DNA of 64,000 nt from Calothrix sp. PCC 7103 (GTDB lineage Bacteria; Cyanobacteriota; Cyanobacteriia; Cyanobacteriales; Nostocaceae). Positions 55,176-63,766 of this stretch are shown piece by piece (position 1 is the stretch's first letter; each line of letters begins with the position of its first letter). The stretch covers positions 5,801,595-5,865,594 of the forward strand of contig NZ_KB217478.1 in NCBI RefSeq assembly GCF_000331305.1. Reading direction: 5' to 3'. Under the pieces are notes generated by a model. It did no database searches. It was not told where the DNA came from and saw only the letters and a list, made by a program, of their open reading frames with translations. The translations under genes and the position numbers were made by a program.

Positions 55176-55624
55176 ACCCCATCAAAACAAAGTAAACACT
55201 GTGGTGAATGGGTCACTGTATTTATATCAAATCTAAGAATATCAATGCAATGAAGCATTCAATACAGTCATAATCTTGTACAATACAAAACGACTACCGT
55301 TATCTCACTTATATATTTAGTTACTTTTAGAAAATATTTTTAGGGAATAACACTTAAATTGCTAACTTATAAGAGTGGGCGCTACAATAGACTAATATTT
55401 ATTAATATAATTGACTTATGCAGGTGCCATCAGTCACTACCACAAATACCTTTAAGCTGAAAATAGATTTAACTGATGAGCAATTCTTAGATGTACTACC
55501 AGGTTTTATATTAGATATGGCAAAAGTTATGTAAGTTGGGTTACGCAAAGCCTCCACCCAACCTACCATGATATAACGGCGCCAACAAATCAATCATCCG
55601 TTACATCCGTTAATAATTCGTTGC
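55176..55624. other. Intergenic region upstream of the two-gene system
   Basis: AT-rich promoter side of the operon (55176-55400), the Uma2 remnant (55418), a GTTGGGTTACGCAAAGCC-type hairpin repeat (55534-55567) and a partial ATCCGTTACATCCGTT repeat at the purQ 3' end (55592-55625). Confidence 0.6.
55418..55534 (+). pseudogene. Truncated Uma2-family N terminus
   Basis: The frame MQVPSVTTTNTFKLKIDL then TDEQF matches the usual start of Uma2/DUF820 proteins but ends after 38 codons as it meets the dispersed GGGTTACGCAAAGCC repeat. The rest of the gene is missing. Confidence 0.5.
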
Positions 55625-56299
55625 CTAAACCATTGCGGCAACTTTTTCGAGTAATCCTGCGAACATTTTTAATCCGTCGGTATTACCGAGCATTGTATCA
55701 GACGCGCGTTCGGGGTGTGGCATCATGCCTACAACATTGCCAGTAGAATTGCAAATACCAGCAATATTATTTAATGAACCGTTAGGATTATCGTTTTCGT
55801 AGCGGAATACTACTTGGTCGTTGTCTTCGATTGCTTTGAGTGTGTCTTCTGAAGCATAAAATCTTCCTTCACCGTGGGCAATGGGTAAAGTAATGATTTC
55901 ACCTTTACTATATTGTTGCGTCCAAACAAGATTGTTTTTTTCGACTTTGAGCGGAACTCTGTCGCAAATGAAATGTAAATCGCGATTCCGCGTTAATGCT
56001 CCTGGTAAAAGTCCGGCTTCGGTTAGTACTTGAAAGCCATTACAAATACCAAGTACTAGTTTACCAGATATGCTGTGTGCAATTACCTGCTGCATTACAG
56101 GTGAGAACTTCGCAATGGCGCCACATCGTAAATAATCACCATAACTAAACCCACCAGGAATGATTATTACATCTAAATCAGAAATATCAGTGTCTTGGTG
56201 CCAAACCATTCGCGTTGGTTGTTGAAGGATATCACGTGTTACATAAGCAACGTCTCTATCGCAGTTAGAACCAGGAAAAACTACAACCCCAAATTTCAT
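55625..56299 (-). CDS. purQ: Phosphoribosylformylglycinamidine synthase subunit PurQ
   Basis: Class I glutaminase subunit of the FGAM synthase PurLQS complex; it supplies ammonia for purine synthesis. The 224 residues include the catalytic cysteine in [10 protein letters not shown], a [15 protein letters not shown] oxyanion region, and the His-Glu in MMPHPERAS. The gene is translated after purS with a 29-base gap. Confidence 0.97.
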   Translation of the reverse strand: MKFGVVVFPGSNCDRDVAYVTRDILQQPTRMVWHQDTDISDLDVIIIPGGFSYGDYLRCGAIAKFSPVMQQVIAHSISGKLVLGICNGFQVLTEAGLLPGALTRNRDLHFICDRVPLKVEKNNLVWTQQYSKGEIITLPIAHGEGRFYASEDTLKAIEDNDQVVFRYENDNPNGSLNNIAGICNSTGNVVGMMPHPERASDTMLGNTDGLKMFAGLLEKVAAMV

Positions 56300-56328
56300 A
56301 CCTTAATCTCCTTTACCATGAACCGATA

Positions 56329-56604
56329 CTAGACTCCAACTTGAGATTCAACTTCGATTAACTCAAAGCGGTAATTTTCGATTACAGGATTTGCTAGCAT
56401 AGAATCACACATCTTGTCTAAATCTTGACGTGCAGCATTATCATCTGGTGCAGTAAGGGTGAGTTCGATGAATTTACCAATTCGACACGACTCAACGTTG
56501 CTGTATCCTAGCTGCGTAAGTCCCGATACCACTGCTGTTCCTGCTGGGTCTAAAACTGACGGACGCAGCGTGACAAAAATTTTGGCTTTGTATTTTCTCA
56601 GCAC
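56329..56604 (-). CDS. purS: Phosphoribosylformylglycinamidine synthase subunit PurS
   Basis: 91-residue PurS, which bridges PurL and PurQ. KIFVTLRPSVLDPAGTAV, then LTQLGYSNVESCRIGKFIEL matches the family throughout. The start codon is GTG at 56604. It forms an operon with purQ; purL is not in the window. Confidence 0.95.
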   Translation of the reverse strand: MLRKYKAKIFVTLRPSVLDPAGTAVVSGLTQLGYSNVESCRIGKFIELTLTAPDDNAARQDLDKMCDSMLANPVIENYRFELIEVESQVGV

Positions 56605-56719
56605 TTGCTTTTTCTTGAATTTAAGTTACAAAACTTATACTACATCTTTCAAGGGTTCATTGTTTGTATTGATTATAAGTATAAGTTAAGCTACATCTAG
56701 CGTCACTATTTAAGTCTAA

Positions 56720-57151
56720 ATGATATCGGCACACCAAAAAACTGTCATGAAAGCTTCGCGTACCCGTAGTCAAGAGCGGATATTAAGCCTGCTCAAAACA
56801 ATTAAGCTTGGTATTTCGGCCCAGGATATGTACGTAGAATTGCGTAGTCGTAACCAAAGCATGGGTCTAGCGACTGTTTATCGTTCACTCGAAGCGTTGA
56901 AGCTCGAAGGATTGGTACAAATGCGGACGCTTCCAAACGGTGAAGCGTTGTATAGCTTGGCACAACAAGACAAGCATCACCTAACTTGTCTAGCTTGCGG
57001 TACTTCGATACCCATTAACCAATGTCCTGCACACGACCTTGAAGTTGAACTCCAAACTGACCACAAGTTTAAGATTTTCTATCACACTCTGGAATTTTTT
57101 GGCTTGTGTAGTCAGTGTCAATTAGCACAAGCTGCACAATTAAGTCAATAG
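56720..57151 (+). CDS. Fur-family metal regulator, Zur/FurB-like
   Basis: 143-residue winged-helix repressor. The DNA-binding half has ILSLLKTIKLGISAQDMYVELR, then MGLATVYRSLEALKLEGLV. The C-terminal half has HHLTCLACG and LCSQC, which give the structural zinc site, and FKIFYHTLEFFG. As I recall, the sequence is closest to Anabaena FurB (Zur), which responds to zinc. An alternative start nine residues later (MKASRTRSQ) fits the family better. It is divergent from purS. Confidence 0.85.
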   Translation: MISAHQKTVMKASRTRSQERILSLLKTIKLGISAQDMYVELRSRNQSMGLATVYRSLEALKLEGLVQMRTLPNGEALYSLAQQDKHHLTCLACGTSIPINQCPAHDLEVELQTDHKFKIFYHTLEFFGLCSQCQLAQAAQLSQ

Positions 57152-57677
57152 TGCTGAGTACTGAGTACTGAGTGTTGAGTTGAAAGTATCCTAAGCGTGA
57201 TTACTTTGAAGAATATAAAGTACTAGATGTATGGTGGCTTTTTTTTAATTACTTTGGTGAAGCCTTAGTGATATATCAGCATTGATACGTAAATATTTAC
57301 TAGTCAATAATGAACCCCCTGCTGCACTAGTTCGTATTTGTGGGGAACCAGAAGCTGTAGTAAAAAGCGTAAAATGTAAGTCTAGAGTCAGCATTCATTT
57401 TCTACCCTTTACATTTACCCTTCTCTTCATACGTGCTAAAGGTTCCCCTGACTTTTAGTGTTTTGACTTTAAAGCAATGAAAAATTCAAATCAAACAATT
57501 CTTAAAATCCCAGTTTCTTAGAGAAACTGGGATTTAGATTTTGAGGCGCCATTCCCTAAAATGCTTTTTTGTGCTTATATACACTCATGAATTTGTCTGT
57601 TATTTTTTACAGAAACAAAATTACTTTGACTTTTAAGTATATAGAAGTCAAAAAAATAACTAATAAACAATATACTT
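57152..57677. other. Intergenic region with repeats
   Basis: 525 bases. A GTGCTGAGTACTGAGTACTG repeat (57150-57180) follows the Fur-like stop. A frame encoding LVNNEPPAALVRICGEPEAV (about 57300-57365) looks like a decayed gene but cannot be named. An AAATCCCAGTTTCT/AGAAACTGGGATTT hairpin (57506-57535) follows. Confidence 0.5.
57506..57535. terminator. AAATCCCAGTTTCT hairpin
   Basis: Perfect 14-base arms with a two-base gap. The T-run is weak on both sides, so it may be a repeat of the CCAGTTTC type or a terminator. Confidence 0.5.
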
Positions 57678-59645
57678 ATGATTTCGACTTCTAGTATAAT
57701 TTATTGCATAAATCCGGCTTGCACAGCACCCAAAAATCCAGTTGGAAATCGTGAGTGTGCAGCTTGTCACACGCCATTAGTTTATAAATATGTTTGGGCA
57801 GCAGGTGAAGAAGCGGTGAAAGTGCCTGTTAATGAGATAGTCGCTGATAGATACGAAGTGGTGGCACCTTCGATTTGGCTTGATACTAAACCAGGTTTGG
57901 TTGATACAGAAACACCTATAGAAAATACTGGATACTATAAATTATATAGTCATCATTTACACATACCTCAAGTATATGATTTGATTGGGACAAGCAAAAT
58001 TGTTTTACTAGAAAATGTACCAATAGATAATAACGGCAAACTTACGAGCGTTATAGATGATGCATGGGAACAAGCAACTGCGGTTCGTCAAGTATATTGG
58101 CTATGGCAAATTCTGCAACTGTGGGAACCTTTATCTGTTAATAATTTAAGTGGTAGTTTATTAGTATCAAATAATTTACGAGTAACTGGTTGGCGCCTGC
58201 GTTTACTAGAATTAATAACAGCACCCGCATCATTGCGACAATTAGGTGAACATTGGCAACATCTAGTATTAACGGCACATCCATCTATTCGTGACCAATT
58301 AGAATCAATAGTTAAACAAATTACCCAATATGAACCAGTAGACATAAAAAATATACAAATTCAACTCAATCATTTATTACTTTCAGCCGCTTCAGAGCTA
58401 CCACTTAGTATCAAAACAGCAGGTGCCACTCATCCCGGTGCCCAATTAAAACAAAACGAAGACGCTTGCTTTCCTAATGGTGCTGATATCGAAGACTCTC
58501 AGTTAGTACGGTTATCAATAGTTTGTGATGGTATTGGTGGACACGAGGGAGGAGAAGTAGCAAGTCAACTCGCAGTGCAATCTGTAAAATTACAAGTTCG
58601 CGCTTTACTAACCGAGGTAGCACTAAGCAACGAACCTGTTCCTCCTGACTTATTAATGTCTCAACTCGAAGCGAGTTTACGTGTTGTTAATAACTTGATA
58701 TGCAACGCAAACGACCAGCAACATCGCTCAGGTAAACAGCGGATGGGGACGACGTTGGTAATGGCATTACAAGTAGCACAAACTATTCAAACACCAATGG
58801 GATGGGATGCAGAAAATTCTCACGAACTATATATAGCGAGTATTGGTGATAGTCGTGCTTACTGGATAACTCGCGATGGTTATCAGCAACTAACTTTAGA
58901 TGATGATATTGCCGCACGTGAAGTACGTAATGGTCGCAGTTTATATCGTAAAGCTTTAAGTCGTGCGGATGCAGGCGCCTTAACACAAGCTTTAGGAACA
59001 AAAGAAGCTCAAAACTTACACTTTTCAATTCAACGGTTCATTATCGAAGAAGATGGTTTACTTGTACTATGCTCGGATGGGTTCAGCGATAATAATTTAG
59101 TTGAACGCACGTGGCAATCATTCGCACCTGCGGTATTAAATGGTTACATGACGGTATCTGAAGCAGTTGACGCTTGGATAAATAAGGCGAATGAAATCAA
59201 TGGTCACGATAATATTTCGTTAGTGCTTAATTACTGTCATGTGTCACCAGATTATGTGTCGGCAACTTCGCAGACGCCACTTTATATATTTGAGAATGTT
59301 CACGAAGAAGCAGATAAAGAAACCCAGGAATTAGTTGATGTTATTACAATTCAAGCAGAGTCAGATAATACTCAGGAGTTAGACAGCGACTCACAACCAC
59401 CGTCAGATTTAGAATTACCACTCTTAGCGCCTGTGGCCAATGGAGTTGAAATACCACCTCTGAAAAATAAACGTTCTCCCAGGCGCCGTTTTCCGTTAGT
59501 GTGGTTAGTAAGTTTAACACTGCTATTGTTAGTGGGTAGCGGAGTAGGATTGTTTGTGTGGTGGCGTTACAGCCCAAAAACATTTAACTCATTGTGTCGT
59601 CAGCTACCAATAACAGTACAACGTGTATGCCCAAATCGTAAATAA
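57678..59645 (+). CDS. PP2C-type Ser/Thr phosphatase with zinc ribbon and membrane anchor
   Basis: 655 residues. An N-terminal C4 ribbon (CINPACTAP...CAACHTP) is like that of the kinase at 21137. A pseudo-kinase-like or adaptor middle (about 50-240) precedes a PP2C domain (about 249-520) with KQNEDACF, CDGIGGHEGGEVAS, IGDSRAYW, LCSDGFSDN and GHDNISLV, the Asp set for two metals. After a long linker one membrane helix lies near 607-628 (LVSLTLLLLVGSGVGLFV). The phosphatase should face the cytoplasm and oppose kinases of this type. A terminator follows. Confidence 0.92.
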   Translation: MISTSSIIYCINPACTAPKNPVGNRECAACHTPLVYKYVWAAGEEAVKVPVNEIVADRYEVVAPSIWLDTKPGLVDTETPIENTGYYKLYSHHLHIPQVYDLIGTSKIVLLENVPIDNNGKLTSVIDDAWEQATAVRQVYWLWQILQLWEPLSVNNLSGSLLVSNNLRVTGWRLRLLELITAPASLRQLGEHWQHLVLTAHPSIRDQLESIVKQITQYEPVDIKNIQIQLNHLLLSAASELPLSIKTAGATHPGAQLKQNEDACFPNGADIEDSQLVRLSIVCDGIGGHEGGEVASQLAVQSVKLQVRALLTEVALSNEPVPPDLLMSQLEASLRVVNNLICNANDQQHRSGKQRMGTTLVMALQVAQTIQTPMGWDAENSHELYIASIGDSRAYWITRDGYQQLTLDDDIAAREVRNGRSLYRKALSRADAGALTQALGTKEAQNLHFSIQRFIIEEDGLLVLCSDGFSDNNLVERTWQSFAPAVLNGYMTVSEAVDAWINKANEINGHDNISLVLNYCHVSPDYVSATSQTPLYIFENVHEEADKETQELVDVITIQAESDNTQELDSDSQPPSDLELPLLAPVANGVEIPPLKNKRSPRRRFPLVWLVSLTLLLLVGSGVGLFVWWRYSPKTFNSLCRQLPITVQRVCPNRK

Positions 59646-59776
59646 GGCTTTGCTCCCCACTATCAAGTGCGCCAATATTGTGTGAGAATTAGGAGATGAT
59701 TAGACCTCTTGCTATATTTAGATGGTTTTATCGTCTAAACTCGTTTATCTCCATAGAGTTATATTTTGGATAACTC

Positions 59777-59798
59777 AAGCCTGCACGAGCAGGCTTTT
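59777..59798 (+). terminator. Terminator after the PP2C gene
   Basis: AAGCCTGC / GCAGGCTT hairpin with an ACGA loop, followed by TTTTG. Confidence 0.8.
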
Positions 59799-59930
59799 GT
59801 TCGTCTAAAAACATCTTGAAGTCCGAATAAATACCAATATTATTTATGACCAGTAATGATTACAAAAGGACTTTAACTCAAATCACAGCAAGAGGCGATC
59901 TTTTTTGTCGTGCGTCATATTCAATGAGGG

Positions 59931-60212
59931 ATGAGTGTGGAGACACTAGTAGAAGTGCAAACAGTAAAGTTAGGTGTAAGTGCTGATATGAAAACAGGCG
60001 ATCGCGTTCGTGTAAAAGAGTCGGTTATAATTTACCATCATCCTGAACATCGCGGTAAAGCCTTTGACCTCAAAGGCACAGAAGGACAAGTAGAACGTAT
60101 TGTAACCGAGTGGCATGGTAGGCCTGTTAGTGCCAACTTGCCGATATTGGTTCAATTCACTAAAAAATTCAAGGCACATCTACGTGAAAACGAACTAGAA
60201 GCCATTCAATAA
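59931..60212 (+). CDS. ftrV: Ferredoxin-thioredoxin reductase variable (alpha) chain
   Basis: The SH3-like variable subunit that supports the catalytic FtrC. VRVKESVIIYHHPEHRGKAFDLKG, then EWHGRPVSANLPILVQF and FKAHLRENEL match FtrV throughout. The start at 59931 has a GAGGG ribosome site; an inner ATG at 59985 (MKTGDRV) gives the usual shorter form. The reading frame contains one of the few HIP1 octamers. Role: light-dependent redox control of Calvin-cycle and other enzymes through thioredoxin. Confidence 0.95.
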   Translation: MSVETLVEVQTVKLGVSADMKTGDRVRVKESVIIYHHPEHRGKAFDLKGTEGQVERIVTEWHGRPVSANLPILVQFTKKFKAHLRENELEAIQ

Positions 60213-60221
60213 ATGTAACAA

Positions 60222-60443
60222 TCACCGCCGGCGAAACCATGCAAAAATATTCAATTCGCCGCGCATTTTTTCAAGTTCATTACGGTGACGCGCGGCAGTC
60301 GCGCGGTACCATTCACAGTGTTGTTTGTGTGTACTCCGAACCTTTATCTCATCATAATATTCCCTCGTTACCTGTGCCGCCTCAAAGACTTCTTCAACTT
60401 CCGCAGGCGCCGAAGGTATAATATGTGGAAAATCTTTTGACAT
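60222..60443 (-). CDS. Small conserved hypothetical protein
   Basis: 73 residues, helical, with HKQHCEWYRATAARHRNELEKM in the middle and basic FAWFRRR at the end. No membrane helix, signal or known motif; I cannot name a family. Convergent with ftrV. Confidence 0.55.
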   Translation of the reverse strand: MSKDFPHIIPSAPAEVEEVFEAAQVTREYYDEIKVRSTHKQHCEWYRATAARHRNELEKMRGELNIFAWFRRR

Positions 60444-60744
60444 AAAAAAGTTATTACTTAGAGTTAGGAGTTAAAAGTTAAGAGTTAGGAGTTAATTTGC
60501 CCTACCTTTTATTGTAGCGATTAGGACTTAAAAGCTAAGAAATGTTGGCGCCTGTATGTGGTGTGTAGGGTATTGCCCATACTTCATAGGTTTTGTTAAT
60601 TTTTTGGCTACGTTCTTATCCGCATAGAACTATAAGTCCCATGCTTAGGTTATGAACGGATACAACAAATAACCTCTTTTATCAAAAAAAATCTTTGTTT
60701 ATAATAATAACTCATCCGTTATATCCGTTATATCCGTTGCCAAT
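60444..60744. repeat. Intergenic region with dispersed repeats
   Basis: A GAGTTAGGAGTTAA-type repeat (60461-60493) and an ATCCGTT-type repeat in which ATATCCGTT occurs twice (60650-60742) fill this gap; no gene is seen. Confidence 0.65.
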
Positions 60745-61533
60745 CTATAACCAACCTCGTAATCGATATATAACAATACCAATATATTCTTTGAGCGCGC
60801 TAGTAAAGTGGTCTATATTACTAGTATCAGGTAGTAAATTTAAAATAGCAGCCTTTGGTGTACTTGTTAATTCTTGTAATTCACCAGTACTAACTAAAAA
60901 ATCGGTTGGCGCCGCAATTACATCTATATTTTGCTTTTGAAAGATTAACAGCGAACGCGGCATATGAATAGCAGATGTAACAAGCAATACACGCTTAATA
61001 TTACGTTGTTCTAAAATTTTTCTAACATTAACTGCATTTTGGTAGGTGTTAAGCGAATCTGGTTCTTGAATTAATGCTTCCTTGGGTATACCAATCGAAG
61101 TTAAAATTGTTGCCATATCTTCAGATTCGGGCGTACCTTTACCGAACCACTCGATTCGACCACCACTTAATATAAGTAAAGGCGCCTTTTTTTGGCGATA
61201 AAGTTGTGCAGCGTAAATAACTCTATCTCCAGACTCTTGTAAATCTACCGTTGGTCGCGGTAAAAGTGCCGAGCGAGTAGCACCACCGAGTACTACAATC
61301 GCTTCGGCATTTGGCAACTGACTGGGAGTATTTTGCCATTCGAGCGAACGCACTAAATAGCGCGACACCCAACCATTACTGGTACCTAATAGTAGTATTA
61401 GCGCAAAAGCGATACAAAACGCCGCAGTACGTGGGCGCCGACCAACAGTCAAAAAAGCCACTATTAACACCACACAACTGAGTCCAAGCGGGTAGAAAAA
61501 TAGTGGTATCAATTTAGAAAGATAAAGAAACAT
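60745..61533 (-). CDS. YdcF/SanA-family (DUF218) membrane protein
   Basis: 262 residues with two N-terminal membrane helices (about 5-25 and 31-50), then the DUF218 domain: AIVVLGGATRSA, VIYAAQLYRQKKAPLLILSGG, EPDSLNTYQNAVNV and VLLVTSAIHMPRSLLIF. The family has been linked to envelope processes; its exact activity is not settled. It is followed by two more genes on the same strand upstream (61588 and 62098), possibly one transcription unit. Confidence 0.88.
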   Translation of the reverse strand: MFLYLSKLIPLFFYPLGLSCVVLIVAFLTVGRRPRTAAFCIAFALILLLGTSNGWVSRYLVRSLEWQNTPSQLPNAEAIVVLGGATRSALLPRPTVDLQESGDRVIYAAQLYRQKKAPLLILSGGRIEWFGKGTPESEDMATILTSIGIPKEALIQEPDSLNTYQNAVNVRKILEQRNIKRVLLVTSAIHMPRSLLIFQKQNIDVIAAPTDFLVSTGELQELTSTPKAAILNLLPDTSNIDHFTSALKEYIGIVIYRLRGWL

Positions 61534-61587
61534 AGAGAAATAAAGGAGCGGGAATAAGTTTTTGGGTAGATTTGCCCAGGTTTTTAT

Positions 61588-62088
61588 TTATTCCCAAAAA
61601 CGAAAATTGATTCTGCCACGTGGACGACGGAACCGACGAGTTTCTTTGCGATGACGACCAAAAGTTTGTTTAGGTAGTTCGGCACTTTCGTCTTCGGTCA
61701 ACTCAGGTGGTAATTCAGTTTGGGTAGCTTCTCGACTTCCCCACCAAGCAATAATTGTTCCACCACCGAAACCACCCAGTCCACTTAACAAAATATTTAA
61801 GGGTGCTGGAAAGATTCTTAATAGCATAAAGCCAGCTAGGAAAAATAACCAGTATTTTAACCCAGCGTCGATACCTTCCGAAGCCGCAACATTAGATTGT
61901 TGAGGACCACTTTTGTTCGTTTCGCTAATCCAACCAACTGTAAAACCACCCAAAATGCCTAAAAATATACTCCAAGCATATGGCAAACCTGTCATTGACA
62001 GCACGAGCGTCAAAAACAAGCCAAATATAAGCTGGTTAGAAAAGTTCGGAGAAATAGGTAACGGATTATTATTTTTTTGTGGTGCCAT
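61588..62088 (-). CDS. Hypothetical integral membrane protein
   Basis: 166 residues with about four hydrophobic segments: ANQLIFGLFLTLVLSM-like start, SIFLGILGGFTVGWI, LKYWLFFLAGFMLLRIF and ILLSGLGGFGGGTIIAW. The C-terminal tail is basic and arginine-rich (RHRKETRRFRRPRGR). No family recognised. The small gap to the kinase gene at 62098 suggests co-transcription. Confidence 0.75.
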   Translation of the reverse strand: MAPQKNNNPLPISPNFSNQLIFGLFLTLVLSMTGLPYAWSIFLGILGGFTVGWISETNKSGPQQSNVAASEGIDAGLKYWLFFLAGFMLLRIFPAPLNILLSGLGGFGGGTIIAWWGSREATQTELPPELTEDESAELPKQTFGRHRKETRRFRRPRGRINFRFWE

Positions 62089-62097
62089 GAGAAAATA

Positions 62098-63642
62098 CTA
62101 TTGCCCAATTACATCATCTAATTGTGACGCTAGTGGTTGAGTTGTGTCCAAGATTTTTATATAACTTTTTTCACTTGCTGTAAATGCTTCTGATGATTGT
62201 AGCTGCGATGACAGTAAATCAACTGTTGCATCCGCTATATCTCCACTGCGACTACTCAAGCGCGCGTTCAACACTTCTACAGGCGCCGTACATTGTATTA
62301 TCTGTATTGCAATGCCTTTTTCAGTTGCTTTACTTATCGCATCACTACGTAAATTTACTCTATCATATTTTGCATCTAAAATTACTTTAAAGCCTTGTTT
62401 AGCAAGCATTATACCCAAATCTACCAATCGAGCATAAGTCTTCTTCGTCATTTCTGGAGTGTATAATTCGCTGCTACCACGTTCATACAATCCCACACCC
62501 CCTATATGCTTCCGTACTGCATCACTACGTAAATGAATGGCGCCAATTTGTTTAGCTAAATAACGAGCGGTCGTACTCTTACCAGACCCCGACACCCCTG
62601 ACATCAAAATCAATCGTCCTGTTGAAGAGTGGGTATATTCCCATGCTTGGGTGTAATATGCTGCCGCAGTTTTTGCCGACTCTTCTTTTACAGCAGTAGG
62701 AACACCTGGGTCATCAAGTAAAAATGAAGTAACCTTAGCACGTACATATGCTTGCCGACTCAAATACAAAGGCAATACCTGTAAACCTTCCCAGTCACCC
62801 GTTTGTTCAACATAAGTATTTAAGAATATATTAGCTAAATCCTTACGTCCGCGTGCCTCCAAATCCATCACAGTAAACGCGACATCATACATTACATCAA
62901 CAAAACGAAACGGCTCGTTAAACTCAATACAATCAAAGAGTAAAATTTGGTTATGCCATAAACAAATATTCCGCATGTGCAAATCACCATGACACTCACG
63001 GATAAAGTTATTAACAATCCGACTTTGGAATAGTTCGTTGCGTTCTGCAAAAAACTTATCAGTATATTGCTGGGTTTCGTCGAACTGCTGTTGTGTTTGG
63101 GGACCACCTATATAATTAACAGTCTGTTCGTAGTTTTGGTCGAACGCTTCACGAACTTTGGGTATGGTGCCAAAACCGCTAATATAGTCATTACTCTCAG
63201 TCTTACCGTGATAGCGAGCTACAACCCTGCCCAAATCTTCAATATACGACTCGTTTATTTTCCCCGACTCGAACATTGTGCTAAATAAACCATCATCAGG
63301 AAACTGTCGCATCTTTAGGGCATATTCTACAGCATCACCCGTGGCGCCGAATTGGTATCGCTCATTGCTTTGATAAATAGGCAAAACTTCCAAATACAAT
63401 TCAGCAGCACCTCTTTGGTTAAGACGCAACTCCTCATGGCAAAAATGGCGCCGTAAATCTAAAGTAGAATAATTCAAAAAGCCAAAATCCACAGGCTTTT
63501 TTAACTTATATACATAGTCACCAGTTAACAAAACATACGAACAGTGCGTTTGAATTAGTTGTATAGGTTCCTGACACGGATGTGGATAGAAACCCGGTTG
63601 TTGCATTTGCTGAATTAAAGCAGGAAGCGAAGTATCAGACAT
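62098..63642 (-). CDS. APH-like kinase fused to P-loop kinase
   Basis: 514 residues. The N-terminal half is an aminoglycoside-phosphotransferase-like fold with VYKLKKPVDFGFL, a catalytic HGDLHMRNICL and DCIEFNEPFRFVDVMYDVAF. The C-terminal half is a separate P-loop kinase (LMSGVSGSGKSTTARYLAKQIG, then DAVRKHIGG), like gluconate or shikimate kinase relatives. Such two-domain proteins occur widely in bacteria; the substrate is not known. Aminoglycoside resistance should not be assumed. Confidence 0.85.
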   Translation of the reverse strand: MSDTSLPALIQQMQQPGFYPHPCQEPIQLIQTHCSYVLLTGDYVYKLKKPVDFGFLNYSTLDLRRHFCHEELRLNQRGAAELYLEVLPIYQSNERYQFGATGDAVEYALKMRQFPDDGLFSTMFESGKINESYIEDLGRVVARYHGKTESNDYISGFGTIPKVREAFDQNYEQTVNYIGGPQTQQQFDETQQYTDKFFAERNELFQSRIVNNFIRECHGDLHMRNICLWHNQILLFDCIEFNEPFRFVDVMYDVAFTVMDLEARGRKDLANIFLNTYVEQTGDWEGLQVLPLYLSRQAYVRAKVTSFLLDDPGVPTAVKEESAKTAAAYYTQAWEYTHSSTGRLILMSGVSGSGKSTTARYLAKQIGAIHLRSDAVRKHIGGVGLYERGSSELYTPEMTKKTYARLVDLGIMLAKQGFKVILDAKYDRVNLRSDAISKATEKGIAIQIIQCTAPVEVLNARLSSRSGDIADATVDLLSSQLQSSEAFTASEKSYIKILDTTQPLASQLDDVIGQ

Positions 63643-63681
63643 AATATATTGATGCGTTTTTACAAACTTAGACAGCTTAAC

Positions 63682-63707
63682 AAAAAAACCAGGGCATTAA
63701 CCCTGGT
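63682..63707 (-). terminator. Terminator after rplY
   Basis: On the minus strand ACCAGGG / CCCTGGT hairpin followed by TTTTTT, between the rplY stop and the kinase start. Confidence 0.85.
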
Positions 63708-63766
63708 CTAATTATTACTTCGTAGAAACTTCAAATAGCGGAAAATACAGATACTTAGTATCTTTA

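Noticed and set aside
62098-63642. Aminoglycoside resistance gene
   Set aside because: The APH-like fold is fused to a metabolic P-loop kinase, a common chromosomal architecture with unknown substrate.
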